From contig NZ_ATUR01000003.1 in the NCBI RefSeq assembly GCF_000420305.1, positions 372,001-436,000 of the forward strand: 64,000 nt of DNA, given 5' to 3'. Source of the stretch: Novosphingopyxis baekryungensis DSM 16222 (GTDB lineage: Bacteria; Pseudomonadota; Alphaproteobacteria; Sphingomonadales; Sphingomonadaceae). The translations under genes and the position numbers were made by a program. A model generated the notes under the pieces. It worked only from the letters and a program-made list of their open reading frames with translations, was not told the origin of the DNA and searched no databases. Positions 32,165 to 41,776 of the stretch are shown one piece after another (the stretch's first letter is position 1; each line of letters opens with the position of its first letter).

Positions 32165-32986
32165 TCATCCGCCGTAAACCGGCGCGCCCCAGCCGCCCCA
32201 CACATAGATCACGATGAACAGGAACAGCCATACGACGTCGACGAAATGCCAATACCAGGCCGCCGCTTCGAAACCGAAATGCTTCTTGGGCGTGAAATCG
32301 CCCTTCAGCGCGCGGACGAAGCAGACGATCAGGAAGATCGTGCCGATCAGCACATGGGCGCCGTGGAACCCCGTCGCCATGAAAAAGGCCGAGCCATAGT
32401 TCAGGCCGGAAAAGGCGAAGGGTGCCTCGATATATTCCACCAACTGGAAGGTCGAAAAGGCCAGGCCCAGGATGATGGTCAGGCCAAGCCCGCGAATCAG
32501 GCCCTGCCGATCGCCGTGGATCATCGCATGATGCGCCCAGGTGACGGTGGTGCCGGAGCACAGCAGAATAAGCGTATTGAGCAGCGGCAGCTTGAGCGGA
32601 TCGAGCACTTCCACGCCCTGCGGCGGCCACTGGCCACCAATCACTTCGGCAGCCGATGGGAAAAGCGAGAAATCGAACCAGGCCCAGAACCATCCGACGA
32701 AGAACATGACTTCGGAGGCAATGAACAGGATCATGCCGTAGCGCAGATGCAGCTGCACCACCGGCGTGTGATCGCCTGCATGGCTTTCGGCGATCACATC
32801 CGCCCACCAGGCAAAGAAAGTGTACACCAGCCCCAGCGCGCCAGCACCGAAGATCAGCGTGCCATAAGGCATGTCATGCATCCAGCGCACGAGGCCAAAG
32901 AACATGACCATGGCCGAAACACTGCCAATCAGCGGATTGGGCGAGGTCGGCAGGATATGATAATCGTGGTTCTTTGTACCGGACAT
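32165..32986 (-). CDS. ctaE: Cytochrome c oxidase subunit III
   Basis: A 273-residue seven-helix subunit of the aa3-type oxidase, without redox centres; it stabilises the complex and proton uptake. Conserved parts include YHILPTSPNPLIGSVSA, the RYGMILFIASEVMFFVGWFWAWF helix with its Glu, TVTWAHHAMI, and ATGFHGAHVLIGTIFL. It lies 59 bases after ctaG and 28 before the DUF983 gene. Confidence 0.97.
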   Translation of the reverse strand: MSGTKNHDYHILPTSPNPLIGSVSAMVMFFGLVRWMHDMPYGTLIFGAGALGLVYTFFAWWADVIAESHAGDHTPVVQLHLRYGMILFIASEVMFFVGWFWAWFDFSLFPSAAEVIGGQWPPQGVEVLDPLKLPLLNTLILLCSGTTVTWAHHAMIHGDRQGLIRGLGLTIILGLAFSTFQLVEYIEAPFAFSGLNYGSAFFMATGFHGAHVLIGTIFLIVCFVRALKGDFTPKKHFGFEAAAWYWHFVDVVWLFLFIVIYVWGGWGAPVYGG

Positions 32987-33045
32987 GTCGTGTCGCTTCC
33001 CTCGTGGTCCTTCAAGTGCTCTGCGGCGCTGTTGCTTCAGCAGCC

Positions 33046-33624
33046 TTAGCCGCCCTGTTTATCCGGGTCTACCGGGTAGAATGTATAGCTCAGCGTGATT
33101 TCTTCGACCGACTGGGTATCCGGATCGGTCGCGATCTTCGGGTCGATGTAGAAAATCACCGGCATCCTGACCTGCTCGCCGGGCTGCAGCGTCTGCTGGG
33201 TGAAGCAGAAACACTGGATTTTGGTGAAATATTTGCCCGCCTGCGCCGGTGTCACATTATAGGTGGCGGTGCCGGTCACCGGGCGGTTAGATTTGTTCTT
33301 GGCGATGAAGATCGCCAGATCCCGCGCACCGACGGTGGCGGTGTCCGTGGTTTGCTCAGGCTTGAAATCCCATGGCAGATCATCACGGTGATTCGCATCG
33401 AAGCGCACCTGGATCGTCTGACCTTTGACCGCCTGCGAAAAATCGAGTTCGCTGGCTTCCGCCCGGCTCACCGTACCGTTCAGACCGGTCACCTGACAGA
33501 AAAGACGGTAAAGCGGGGCCGACGCGAAGCCCATGCCGACCATGCCCAGCGCCACGCCGCCCATGACGATGCCGACGCGCTTGTTCCGCCGCTCCCGCTG
33601 CTTGTCAGGTTGCACGCCGCCCAT
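33046..33624 (-). CDS. ctaG: Cytochrome c oxidase assembly protein CtaG/Cox11
   Basis: A copper chaperone that loads CuB into subunit I. The 192-residue protein has one N-terminal helix (about 18-38, VGIVMGGVALGMVGMGFASA), then the Cox11 domain with PLYRLFCQVTGLNGTV and the copper-binding IQCFCFTQQTL motif, ending in the usual DPDTQSVEEITLSYTFYPVD. The ATG at 33624 shares one base with the stop of the upstream small gene (TGATG); an in-frame TTG one codon earlier is not needed. Confidence 0.96.
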   Translation of the reverse strand: MGGVQPDKQRERRNKRVGIVMGGVALGMVGMGFASAPLYRLFCQVTGLNGTVSRAEASELDFSQAVKGQTIQVRFDANHRDDLPWDFKPEQTTDTATVGARDLAIFIAKNKSNRPVTGTATYNVTPAQAGKYFTKIQCFCFTQQTLQPGEQVRMPVIFYIDPKIATDPDTQSVEEITLSYTFYPVDPDKQGG

Positions 33625-33779
33625 CAAAGCCAGCCTCCGACCTTCACGACGGTGATGGCGAAAAAGAGCACGGCAAGCGCCACGAGCAGCACTGCCAGGA
33701 TATTCGCCCGCGATTGCTGGCCGGCGCGCACGCGCTGCGATTCTTCCCGCGTCAGGGGCCGATCTTCATGGTCGGTCAT
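33624..33779 (-). CDS. CoxF-like small membrane protein between ctaB and ctaG
   Basis: A 51-residue protein with a charged N-terminus ([20 protein letters not shown]) and a single membrane helix (about 27-48, [20 protein letters not shown]). It overlaps ctaB by 4 bases (ATGA) and ctaG by 1 (TGATG), so it is clearly part of the operon. Alphaproteobacterial cta operons often carry such a short gene (CoxF) at this place; sequence similarity beyond size and topology cannot be judged by eye. Confidence 0.8.
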   Translation of the reverse strand: MTDHEDRPLTREESQRVRAGQQSRANILAVLLVALAVLFFAITVVKVGGWL

Positions 33780-34711
33780 GCGAAAAACATCCGATCTGCC
33801 GCCAGCAGGGCAAAGAGAAGAAAAAGATAGAGAATGGAGAAGGCGAACAGCCGCTTCTCCGGCTTCATCGCCGCGGTGTCTTCCGTCTGGTTTCGAAAGA
33901 CCAGCAGCGCGTTCACGAGAAATATGGCGGTCAGGCCAACCGATCCTGCCAGATACAAGGTGCCGGCCAGTCCCAGGAGCGACGGCGCGATCGCGGCGGC
34001 GGCCATGGGAAAACTGTAGAGGAACACCTGCAAGCGGGTGGCCTTGCGCCCCTTGACCACCGGCAGCATGGGCACGCCAGCCTCGGTATAATCCGAGTTC
34101 ATGAACAGCGCGAGCGCCCAGAAATGCGGCGGCGTCCACAGAAAAATGATGGCGAACATGAGGAACGGCAGCAGCGTGATGTCCCCGGTCACCGCTGCCC
34201 ATCCGATCACGGGCGGGAACGCGCCGGCCGCGCCGCCGATGACGATATTCTGCGGCGTCGCGCGCTTCAGCCACATGGTATAGACCACGGCATAGAACCA
34301 AATCGAAAAGGCCAGCAGACCGGCGGAGAACCAGTTGACCGCCAGCCCCATGGTGCCGACGGAAAATCCCGCCAGAATCAGCCCGAATTGCAAGGCGGCC
34401 TCACGGCCCATGCGCCCAGCCGGAAGGGGCCGCCCGCGCGTGCGCTTCATCTTGGCGTCGATATCGCTCTCATACCATTGGTTGAGCGCGCCGCTCGCCC
34501 CTGCCCCTACGGCGATGCACAGGATCGCGGTGAAGCCAATGATGGGATTGATGGTGCCTGGCGCCGCCAGAAGGCCGCACAGCGCGGTAAAAACCACAAG
34601 GCTCATCACCCGCGGCTTGGTAAGGGCCCAGAAGTCCCGCCATTCGGACGGCATCGCGATATCGCGGGCGGCCACACCGGTCATAGCAAAAGGTTTCTCA
34701 CCGATATTCAT
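33776..34711 (-). CDS. ctaB: Protohaem IX farnesyltransferase (haem O synthase)
   Basis: A UbiA-type prenyltransferase that adds a farnesyl group to haem b, making haem o for the oxidase. The 311-residue membrane protein has the first Asp-rich site [20 protein letters not shown] (about 93-112) and the second around [14 protein letters not shown]. About nine hydrophobic helices are seen. The ATG at 34711 is preceded by a 73-base gap after ctaD. It is coupled by ATGA to the CoxF-like gene. Confidence 0.96.
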   Translation of the reverse strand: MNIGEKPFAMTGVAARDIAMPSEWRDFWALTKPRVMSLVVFTALCGLLAAPGTINPIIGFTAILCIAVGAGASGALNQWYESDIDAKMKRTRGRPLPAGRMGREAALQFGLILAGFSVGTMGLAVNWFSAGLLAFSIWFYAVVYTMWLKRATPQNIVIGGAAGAFPPVIGWAAVTGDITLLPFLMFAIIFLWTPPHFWALALFMNSDYTEAGVPMLPVVKGRKATRLQVFLYSFPMAAAAIAPSLLGLAGTLYLAGSVGLTAIFLVNALLVFRNQTEDTAAMKPEKRLFAFSILYLFLLFALLAADRMFFA

Positions 34712-34784
34712 GCGTTTCCCAAAAGCACGTTGGGCCGGACATTACGCCCGGCCCCCCGATCTGTAAAAGCTCCGAAGACCTGCC

Positions 34785-36467
34785 TCACTTGATGTGCGGC
34801 AATGTCTCGAACTGGTGGAACGGCGGCGGGCTGGTCAATGTCCATTCCAGCGTCGTCGCGCCCTCACCCCAGGGATTTCCTTCCGCCCGGCGGCCGGCCG
34901 CCAGCGAGTAGATGATGTTGATCAGGAAGATGGCCACGCCAGCCGCCATGATAACATATCCGAACGAGGCGATCTGGTTGAAATAGGCAAAGGCGGCAGG
35001 ATAGTCCGGAATACGGCGTGGCATGCCGGACTGGCCCAGGAAGTGCATGGGGAAGAACAGCACGTTCACGCCAAGGAAGAACACCCAGAAGTGCAGCTTG
35101 CCGAGGAATTCATTGTACATCTTCCCGCTCATCTTCGGGAACCAGTAGTAGAAGCCAGCAAACAGGCTGAACACCGCACCCAGCGACAGCACATAGTGGA
35201 AATGGGCGACCACATAATAGGTGTCATGAAGCGCATCGTCGATGCCGCCATTGGCCAGCACAACGCCCGTTACGCCGCCAACCGTGAACATGAAGATGAA
35301 GCCCAGAGCCCAAAGCATGGGCGTCTTGAAGCTGATCGAGCCGCCCCACATCGTTGCGATCCAGCTGAAGATCTTGATGCCCGTGGGCACCGCGATCACC
35401 ATGGTCGCCGCCGTGAAGTACATCTTCACGTTCACGCTGAGTCCGGTGGTGAACATGTGGTGCGCCCAGACGACAAATCCGATCACGCCGATCATCACCA
35501 TGGCATAGGCCATGCCGAGATAGCCAAACACGGGCTTGCGGCTGAACGTGGCCACGATCTGGCTGATCATGCCGAACCCGGGCAGGATCATGATGTACAC
35601 TTCGGGGTGACCGAAGAACCAGAACAGATGCTGATAAAGCACGGGATCACCACCAGCAGCGGCATCGAAAAACGCACCGCCAAAATTACGATCGACCAGC
35701 AGCATGGTGATGGCCGCGGCCAGAACGGGCAGCGCGAGCAACAGCAGGAATGCCGTGACCAGCACCGACCACACGAACAACGGCATCTTGTGCAGCGTCA
35801 TGCCGGGGGCACGCATATTGAGGATGGTGGCGATGAAGTTGATCGCGCCGAGGATCGACGCCGCACCGGCAAGGTGGAGGGAGAAGATCGCCATATCCAC
35901 TGCCGGACCGATCGAACCGGACGTCGAAAGCGGTGCATACACCGTCCAACCCGTGCCCGCACCGAGACCCGTGCCGCCGGGCACGAAGCTGGAGCCGAGC
36001 AGCATGACGAAGGCCACCGCCGTCAGCCAGAAGCTGACATTGTTCATGCGGGGGAACGCCATATCCGGCGCACCGATCATGAGCGGAATGAACCAGTTGC
36101 CGAAGCCGCCGATCATGGCGGGCATGACCATGAAGAACACCATGATCAGGCCATGGGCCGTGATCAGCACGTTCCACATATGATAGGCTTCATCCAGGCT
36201 GGCGGCACCTTGGCCCGCCATGGAATTGTGCCAAGTAGCCCAGGTCTGCAGATACTGGATGCCAGGCTCCGCCAGTTCGGCGCGCATCAGGCCGGAAATC
36301 GCACCGCCGATAACACCCGCCATGATGGCGAAGATCAGGTACAGCGTGCCGATATCCTTGTGGTTGGTCGACATGAACCAACGCGCAAAAAAGCTCGGCT
36401 TGTGGTCTGCATCATGGTGATCGCCCTCATGGGAGAAATCACCGGGGGTCGCAGCTATGGTCGTCAT
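34785..36467 (-). CDS. ctaD: Cytochrome c oxidase subunit I
   Basis: Catalytic subunit of the aa3-type oxidase, with haem a and the haem a3-CuB centre, 560 residues and 12 helices. The low-spin haem region reads [21 protein letters not shown]; CuB and the His-Tyr crosslink lie in [24 protein letters not shown] supplies further ligands and VAHFHYVLS the haem a3 and a ligands. The start is the ATG at 36467, 14 bases after ctaC. The rather hydrophilic N-terminus ([11 protein letters not shown]) is typical of alphaproteobacteria. Confidence 0.98.
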   Translation of the reverse strand: MTTIAATPGDFSHEGDHHDADHKPSFFARWFMSTNHKDIGTLYLIFAIMAGVIGGAISGLMRAELAEPGIQYLQTWATWHNSMAGQGAASLDEAYHMWNVLITAHGLIMVFFMVMPAMIGGFGNWFIPLMIGAPDMAFPRMNNVSFWLTAVAFVMLLGSSFVPGGTGLGAGTGWTVYAPLSTSGSIGPAVDMAIFSLHLAGAASILGAINFIATILNMRAPGMTLHKMPLFVWSVLVTAFLLLLALPVLAAAITMLLVDRNFGGAFFDAAAGGDPVLYQHLFWFFGHPEVYIMILPGFGMISQIVATFSRKPVFGYLGMAYAMVMIGVIGFVVWAHHMFTTGLSVNVKMYFTAATMVIAVPTGIKIFSWIATMWGGSISFKTPMLWALGFIFMFTVGGVTGVVLANGGIDDALHDTYYVVAHFHYVLSLGAVFSLFAGFYYWFPKMSGKMYNEFLGKLHFWVFFLGVNVLFFPMHFLGQSGMPRRIPDYPAAFAYFNQIASFGYVIMAAGVAIFLINIIYSLAAGRRAEGNPWGEGATTLEWTLTSPPPFHQFETLPHIK

Positions 36468-36481
36468 GGCTCTGGCTGTCC

Positions 36482-37576
36482 TTATTCGGCTACGTCGGTG
36501 GCAGCACCGGGCTGCCCGGCTTCCTGCTGGAGCGCCGCTGGATTGCTGGTGGATACGCCGCCTTCTGCTGGCACGGCGTCGGTTGCCGGGGCGTCAGGCG
36601 CCGCTTCTTCGTCGCCGGGCATGGTGCCGCCCTGGGCACGAACCCAGGCTGCGAATTGCGCTGGCGGCAGCGCCTCGACGGTGATGGGCATGAAGCCGTG
36701 ACGCGCACCGCAAAGCTCCGAGCACTGTCCGTAATAGACACCCGGCTTGGTGATCGTCAGCTCCTTTTCGTTCAGGCGGCCCGGAACGGCATCGAGCTTG
36801 AACCAAAGCGAGGGCACGGCAAAGCTGTGGATCACGTCCGCGCCAGTGGTCTGAATGCGCAGCGGAACGCCGGCGGGAACCACCATACGGTTATCGGCAG
36901 CCAGCATATAGGGCTCACCGCGCGCAACCGCTTCATCTTCCGGCAGCATGTTCGAGATCACCTCGAACCCGCCATTATCGGGATAGCTATAGCCCCAATA
37001 CCACTGATACCCAGTGGCCTTGATGGTCACCGCGCCCGCTGGTGCGGGGTCATATTGCTTGGCCAGAAGATCGATCGACGGAATGGCGATGCCCACCAGG
37101 ATGAGGGCGGGCACGAGAGTCCAGATCACCTCGATGGCCGTATTGTGCGTGGTGCGCGAAGGCTCCGCATTGGCCGAGCGGCGGAACCGCACGATGACCC
37201 AGAACAACAGCGCCAGAACCACCAGCGAGATCACGATGCACAGCGGCAGCAGGATGTAGCTGTTGATGTTCTTGGCATATTTGCCGTTCTCGCTGAACTG
37301 CTCCTGAAAGTTCACCTCTTCCGCCTGTGGCATGCCGATGCCGGCGGTTGGCTTCATCGGCGTGTAACCGGGCAACGAACCATCGTCGGACACCGCAGCG
37401 GCAGGCTGGGTGGCGATCGAGCCGTCGGTTGCTTCGCCAGGTTGTGGAAGCGGCGCAGCCGTTTCCTTCGGCGCGGCCTCTGCCGGCACCGCAGAGGCGG
37501 GCGAAACCGTGGCGCCGGCCGCTGCAGGCATCAACGCCAGCGCGAAAGCGATCAGAAGTGTCTTTGGACTTTTCAT
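36482..37576 (-). CDS. ctaC: Cytochrome c oxidase subunit II
   Basis: Carries the CuA centre that accepts electrons from cytochrome c. The 364-residue protein has a signal peptide (about 1-22), an unusually Ala/Pro-rich linker before the first helix, two helices (about 107-130 and 150-172), and the periplasmic cupredoxin domain with [29 protein letters not shown] and the CuA motif [12 protein letters not shown]. The C-terminal 35 residues form an extra Ala/Pro/Glu-rich tail. The start is the ATG at 37576; the frame upstream is not protein-like. It is the first gene of the cta operon. Confidence 0.97.
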   Translation of the reverse strand: MKSPKTLLIAFALALMPAAAGATVSPASAVPAEAAPKETAAPLPQPGEATDGSIATQPAAAVSDDGSLPGYTPMKPTAGIGMPQAEEVNFQEQFSENGKYAKNINSYILLPLCIVISLVVLALLFWVIVRFRRSANAEPSRTTHNTAIEVIWTLVPALILVGIAIPSIDLLAKQYDPAPAGAVTIKATGYQWYWGYSYPDNGGFEVISNMLPEDEAVARGEPYMLAADNRMVVPAGVPLRIQTTGADVIHSFAVPSLWFKLDAVPGRLNEKELTITKPGVYYGQCSELCGARHGFMPITVEALPPAQFAAWVRAQGGTMPGDEEAAPDAPATDAVPAEGGVSTSNPAALQQEAGQPGAATDVAE

Positions 37577-37818
37577 TCGGTTGACCCTGGTACCCCGTTT
37601 GATTCGATGCGCCTGCCAGCACGCCATATGAACGCTTTGCGGCGTTGCATGGGGCGTAAAGCGGAAGCGGAAGGCAAGCGGGCTATAGCCACGGTTGCAT
37701 CCCGTCTCAAGCTTAACTAGGCGTTTTTTCGTCAGCGTCAAATACTCGCTTATCCGCTGAAATCCGCCAGTCATACCGTTGCGGAATCGTCATGAGATGC
37801 AGGAGTCGATCAGCCGAT
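37577..37818. promoter_or_regulatory. Divergent intergenic region between ctaC and pyrE
   Basis: A 242-base region that must hold promoters for the cta operon (minus) and the pyrE-pdxJ-acpS-lepB operon (plus). A lower-GC patch lies at 37700-37770 (AACTAGGCGTTTTTTCGTC, then AAATACTCGCTTATCC). I cannot assign boxes with confidence. An AGGAG at 37801 lies 13 bases before the pyrE ATG. Confidence 0.4.
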
Positions 37819-38400
37819 ATGAACGAAGCAGAGGTTCTCGCCGAATTTCGCGCCTGTGATGCGTTGCTGGAAGGGCATTTTCTGCTCTCCTCCGGCCGTC
37901 ACAGCGCCAGCTATCTGCAGTGCGCGCGGGTGCTGATGAATGCCGAACGCGCTGGCCGCTTGGCGATCGCGACCGCGCAGGCCATCAGCCGGGATATCCG
38001 CGCGGAGATCGACATGGTGGTATCGCCGGCCATGGGCGGCCTGATCATCGGCCATGAAATGGGCCGCGCGCTTGGCAAGGATGCCATTTTTCTGGAACGA
38101 CCCGATGGCATATTCGAATTCCGGCGCGGCTTCACGCTCGATCAGGGGGCGAAAGTTCTGATGGTGGAAGACGTCGTCACCACCGGCAAATCCTCTCGCG
38201 AGGCGATCGAGGCTGTGCACAAGGCCGGCGGCCAGGTGATCGCCGAGGCATCGCTCGTCGATCGCTCGGGCGGCACCGTCGATCTTGGTGTGCCGTTCTT
38301 CCCGCTGGTGCAGATCAATGTGCCGACCTACGCGCCGGACGAAGTGCCGGCGGAGCTTGCCGCCATCCCGGCGATCAAGCCCGGCAGTCGCAAGTCTTGA
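37819..38400 (+). CDS. pyrE: Orotate phosphoribosyltransferase
   Basis: Makes orotidine 5'-phosphate from orotate and PRPP in pyrimidine synthesis. The 193-residue protein has the PRPP motif [13 protein letters not shown] (113-125) and the family start [38 protein letters not shown] and the FEFRRGF flexible loop follow. The ATG at 37819 gives a standard N-terminus; an ATG nine codons earlier is possible. The stop TGA overlaps the TTG start of pdxJ. Confidence 0.95.
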   Translation: MNEAEVLAEFRACDALLEGHFLLSSGRHSASYLQCARVLMNAERAGRLAIATAQAISRDIRAEIDMVVSPAMGGLIIGHEMGRALGKDAIFLERPDGIFEFRRGFTLDQGAKVLMVEDVVTTGKSSREAIEAVHKAGGQVIAEASLVDRSGGTVDLGVPFFPLVQINVPTYAPDEVPAELAAIPAIKPGSRKS

Positions 38401-39125
38401 CCGCCCGTCTGCGCCTTGGCGTCAATATCGATCATGTCGCGACGGTGCGTAACGCGCGCGGCGGCGAGCATCCCGATCCGGTGCGCGCGGCGGAAATCGT
38501 CGCGCGTGTCGGCGGCGACGGCATCACCGCACATCTGCGCGAAGACCGCCGCCATATCCGCGATGCGGACATCCGCCGTATTCAGGATGCGACCGATCTG
38601 CCGCTGAACCTGGAGATGGCCGCGACCGAGGAGATGCTGAAAATCGCCCTCGCCCACCGTCCGCATGCGGCATGCATCGTGCCGGAAAAGCGCGAGGAAC
38701 GCACCACCGAGGGTGGGCTGGACGCAGCTGGACGGCACAACCATCTGGCCAGCTATTGCGCCCGCCTAGCAGACGCCGGAATCCGCGTGAGCCTGTTCAT
38801 CGAACCGGAAGCGCGGCAGATCGAGGCCGCCATGCGGCTGGGCGCGCCGGTGGTCGAATTCCACACCGGGGCCTACGCCCTGGCCGAAGGAGAAGAGCGC
38901 ACGGCAGAACTTGCCAGAATTTCCGATGCGGCTGCGCTCGCCGCGAAAAACGGTATCGAGCCACATGCCGGCCATGGGCTGACCTATGACAATGTCATGC
39001 CGATTGCCGCCATCCCGCAGCTGGCAGAGCTCAATATCGGCCATTATCTGATCGGCGAGGCGATCTTCACCGGGCTGGAACCGGCGGTGCGGCGCATGCG
39101 CGCGCTGATGGACGATGCGCGATGA
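38397..39125 (+). CDS. pdxJ: Pyridoxine 5'-phosphate synthase
   Basis: Condenses 3-amino-2-oxopropyl phosphate with deoxyxylulose 5-phosphate to pyridoxine 5'-phosphate. It is a 242-residue TIM barrel with [17 protein letters not shown] (7-23), [12 protein letters not shown], the [10 protein letters not shown] glutamate and [10 protein letters not shown]. The start is TTG at 38397, overlapping the pyrE stop (TTGA); this is the only start that gives the conserved N-terminus. The deoxyxylulose phosphate substrate is shared with the Dxr pathway further along. Confidence 0.95.
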   Translation: MTARLRLGVNIDHVATVRNARGGEHPDPVRAAEIVARVGGDGITAHLREDRRHIRDADIRRIQDATDLPLNLEMAATEEMLKIALAHRPHAACIVPEKREERTTEGGLDAAGRHNHLASYCARLADAGIRVSLFIEPEARQIEAAMRLGAPVVEFHTGAYALAEGEERTAELARISDAAALAAKNGIEPHAGHGLTYDNVMPIAAIPQLAELNIGHYLIGEAIFTGLEPAVRRMRALMDDAR

Positions 39126-39538
39126 TCATCGGGCTCGGCTCCGACCTGTGCAATATCGAGCGGATCCAGAACTCGCTCGACCGTTTTGGCGAGCGTTTCG
39201 AGCTGCGGGTGTTCACGGACATCGAGCGCGCCAAGGCCCGCCGCCGTCCGTTCACCATTGCGGGCACCTATGCCAAGCGGTTCGCCGCCAAGGAGGCCTT
39301 TTCCAAGGCCGTTGGCACCGGCTTCCGGCGCGGCGTGTTCATGAAGGATATCGGCGTGGTCAACAAACCGTCCGGCGCGCCCACGCTGGCGCTGGAAGGC
39401 GGCGCGAAGGCCGCGCTGGACAAACTGATCCCGCAAGGTCACGAAGCGCATGTTCATTTGACGCTCACCGACGATTATCCATGGGCGCAGGCGTTTATCA
39501 TCATCGAGGCGCTACCGCTTGGCAGCCGGATCGCGTAA
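39122..39538 (+). CDS. acpS: Holo-[acyl-carrier-protein] synthase
   Basis: Transfers phosphopantetheine from CoA to acyl carrier protein. The 138-residue protein begins [16 protein letters not shown] with the metal-binding Asp8, and has [18 protein letters not shown] with the second metal-binding Glu, both typical of the small AcpS class. It overlaps pdxJ by 4 bases (ATGA). The pdxJ-acpS order is common in proteobacteria. Confidence 0.95.
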   Translation: MIIGLGSDLCNIERIQNSLDRFGERFELRVFTDIERAKARRRPFTIAGTYAKRFAAKEAFSKAVGTGFRRGVFMKDIGVVNKPSGAPTLALEGGAKAALDKLIPQGHEAHVHLTLTDDYPWAQAFIIIEALPLGSRIA

Positions 39539-39576
39539 CAGCTTCCACTTCTTCTTTCTAAAAGGCAGGCAGTTTC

Positions 39577-40482
39577 TTGTCCGACAAGGTCACAGACAAT
39601 AGCGCGGCAGCGGATGCGGCATCCAAGGACAAAAAGGCGCCCATCGACTGGTGGGGAGAGATCAAGGGCCTGCTGATCCTAATTCTGGCGGTGCTGGCCT
39701 TCCACACCTTCATCGCCAAGCCATTCTACATCCCGTCATCCTCGATGATGAACACGCTGCTGATCGGCGACCGGCTGATCGTGTCGAAATTCCCCTATGG
39801 TTATAGCTGGGTATCTCCATCCTTCCGGGTGTTGCCGCCGATGAAGGGCCGCCTGTTCGGCAGCCTGCCGGAGCGCGGCGACGTGGTGATCCTGAACCCA
39901 CCCGGCCCACGCAAGGAAGACTGGATCAAGCGCGTGATCGGCTTGCCTGGCGACATTCTCGAAGTGCGCGAGGGTCAGGTTATTCTGAACGGCGTGCCCG
40001 TGCCGCAGGAGTCCGTGGCGACCGATCCCATCCCGGTGGACGCCAACAATCCGTGCACCGAGCAGGAATTTCCCGGCGCGCGTCAGCCTGGCCCGGACGG
40101 CAATCTTCTGTGCTATGTCAACACGATCCGCGAAACACTGCCCAATGGCGCGACCTATGAAATCCTCGATGCGCGCCGCCAGCGCACCGACAATGTGGCC
40201 CCCGTCGTCATCCCGGAAGGCCATGTCTATCTGATGGGAGACAATCGGGACAATAGCGCCGACAGCCGCGTGTCCCTGCCCGAAGGTCTGGGCGGGCCGG
40301 TGCCGATCGAGAATATCGGTGGCCGCGCCGAGTTCATCACCTTCTCGCTCGACGGTAGCGAGACGTGGAACCCGCTCAGCTGGTGGCCTGCGCTGCGCGA
40401 CGGCCGCAGCTGGCGCACCCTTCACCCGCGCATGCTTCCCGCGCCGGCTGCGGAGAGCCCCGCCATCGAGCAGCAAAGATGA
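39577..40482 (+). CDS. lepB: Signal peptidase I
   Basis: A membrane serine protease that removes signal peptides. The 301-residue protein has one membrane helix (about 30-47), the catalytic Ser56 in YIPSSSMMNTLL, the general-base Lys118 in DWIKRVIGLPGD, and the late box VYLMGDNRDNSADSR. A cysteine-containing insert near 155-185 lengthens the middle. The start is TTG at 39577 with AAAGGCAGG upstream. It overlaps the permease gene by 4 bases. In many relatives rnc and era follow lepB; here they do not. Confidence 0.94.
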   Translation: MSDKVTDNSAAADAASKDKKAPIDWWGEIKGLLILILAVLAFHTFIAKPFYIPSSSMMNTLLIGDRLIVSKFPYGYSWVSPSFRVLPPMKGRLFGSLPERGDVVILNPPGPRKEDWIKRVIGLPGDILEVREGQVILNGVPVPQESVATDPIPVDANNPCTEQEFPGARQPGPDGNLLCYVNTIRETLPNGATYEILDARRQRTDNVAPVVIPEGHVYLMGDNRDNSADSRVSLPEGLGGPVPIENIGGRAEFITFSLDGSETWNPLSWWPALRDGRSWRTLHPRMLPAPAAESPAIEQQR

Positions 40483-41648
40483 GCGAGCCGGAAGATCCGG
40501 ACTTCCATATCGAAGCAGTCGGCCCCACCGAACTGTACGATCCGGTCTTACGCATAGAACTCAAACGCGCGCTGGTCTGGCTCGGAACGGCCGTGGCGTT
40601 CGCACTGGTCGGCTATCTGGCCCAGCCCATCTTGCTGATTGTCGGCGGAATCGTGGTGGCCTCGATGCTGGATGGCGGCGCGCGCCTGCTCGGCCGCGTC
40701 ATGCCCGGGCCGCGCGGCCTTCGTCTCGCCATCGTCGTGCTCGCTGTGACGGCCTTTCTGCTCTGGACGATCTTTCGCATGGGATCGGAACTGACCGCAC
40801 AGGCCAGTTCGCTGCAGGAAGTCGTCCTGACGCAGGTCGATGCGGCAGGCACTTATGCCAGATCGCTCGGCTTTGGCTTTTCTCCCGATGATCTGATGGG
40901 CTTTGCCAATCAGGCATTCAGCTCGATCGGCCCGGTCACCGCCGCGGTGACCAGCTTTGTCGGCGCGATCGCGGGCATTGCCATGATGCTGGTGCTCGCC
41001 ATCTTTTTTGCGGCCGAACCGCGGCTCTATGAGCATGGCGTGGCCTGGCTGCTGCCCATGGCCGAGCGCGAGCATTTTTACGGCACGATGCGCAAGATCG
41101 GATGGACGCTCCGGCGGCTGATGGCAGGACGGCTGATCGGCATGGCGGTGGAAGGGATCGGCACCTGGGCGCTGCTGCTGGCCGGCGGCGTGCCGATGGC
41201 GGCGCTTCTCGGCATCCTCACCGGCCTGCTCGCCTTCCTGCCCAATATCGGAGCGATCGTTTCCGGCGCGCTGATCATCCTCGTCGGCTTTTCCACCGAT
41301 ACCAACACCGGGCTCTATGCGCTGTTCGTCTATCTCGTCGTTCAGGGCATCGATGGTTATATCATCGTACCCTATGTGGCCAAAAAGGCGGTGGATCTGG
41401 CCCCCGCGCTGGTGCTGGGCGCACAGATCCTGTTCGGCGCGCTGTTCGGCATATTGGGTCTGGCGCTCGCCGATCCGATCGTGGCGATGATGAAGGTGTT
41501 TCTGGAGCGCCGCTCGGTGCGTGCCCGGGAACGGGCGGTAGAGCGCAAGACCGCGCGGCGAAAACGCCGCCAGCAGGAGGCCGCAAAGACTGCGCAGCAG
41601 GACATCGCGCCCGATGCCGAACCAGGCGAAATACCGGCGGAAATATAG
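40479..41648 (+). CDS. AI-2E family transporter (PerM/YdiK-like permease)
   Basis: A 389-residue inner-membrane protein of the AI-2E transporter family. It has about eight helices: a pair near 28-65, one near 83-100, a soluble segment, then four to five from 155 to 345. The conserved region GLLAFLPNIGAIVSGALIILVG and a late EFGILGLALADPI-like GILGLALADPIVAMMKV are present. The C-terminus is a strongly basic and then acidic tail. Members export autoinducer-2 or other solutes; the substrate is unknown. It is coupled to lepB by ATGA. Confidence 0.88.
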   Translation: MSEPEDPDFHIEAVGPTELYDPVLRIELKRALVWLGTAVAFALVGYLAQPILLIVGGIVVASMLDGGARLLGRVMPGPRGLRLAIVVLAVTAFLLWTIFRMGSELTAQASSLQEVVLTQVDAAGTYARSLGFGFSPDDLMGFANQAFSSIGPVTAAVTSFVGAIAGIAMMLVLAIFFAAEPRLYEHGVAWLLPMAEREHFYGTMRKIGWTLRRLMAGRLIGMAVEGIGTWALLLAGGVPMAALLGILTGLLAFLPNIGAIVSGALIILVGFSTDTNTGLYALFVYLVVQGIDGYIIVPYVAKKAVDLAPALVLGAQILFGALFGILGLALADPIVAMMKVFLERRSVRARERAVERKTARRKRRQQEAAKTAQQDIAPDAEPGEIPAEI

Positions 41649-41713
41649 CCGTCTTGGTGTTCCAGTGACCGGGGTTGATCCGGCCATTGTCCATCGCCGC
41701 CGCATGATGGGTT

Positions 41714-41742
41714 TTGACAGCCATGCCGCCTTGCGCTCTAAC
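41714..41742 (+). promoter_or_regulatory. Possible sigma-70 promoter for the flavin oxidoreductase gene
   Basis: TTGACA at 41714-41719 is a perfect -35 box. A spacer of 17 bases leads to TCTAAC at 41737-41742, a fair -10 box (four of six). The ATG follows at 41777. By-eye match only. Confidence 0.4.
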
Positions 41743-41776
41743 AGGTTTCAAACAGCCATCGGCCTTTGGAGAGCGC

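Noticed and set aside
34794-36701. A 635-codon open frame opposite ctaD and the end of ctaC
   Set aside because: Very His/Asp/Arg-rich composition and full antisense overlap with the conserved oxidase subunit I; a codon-bias artefact.
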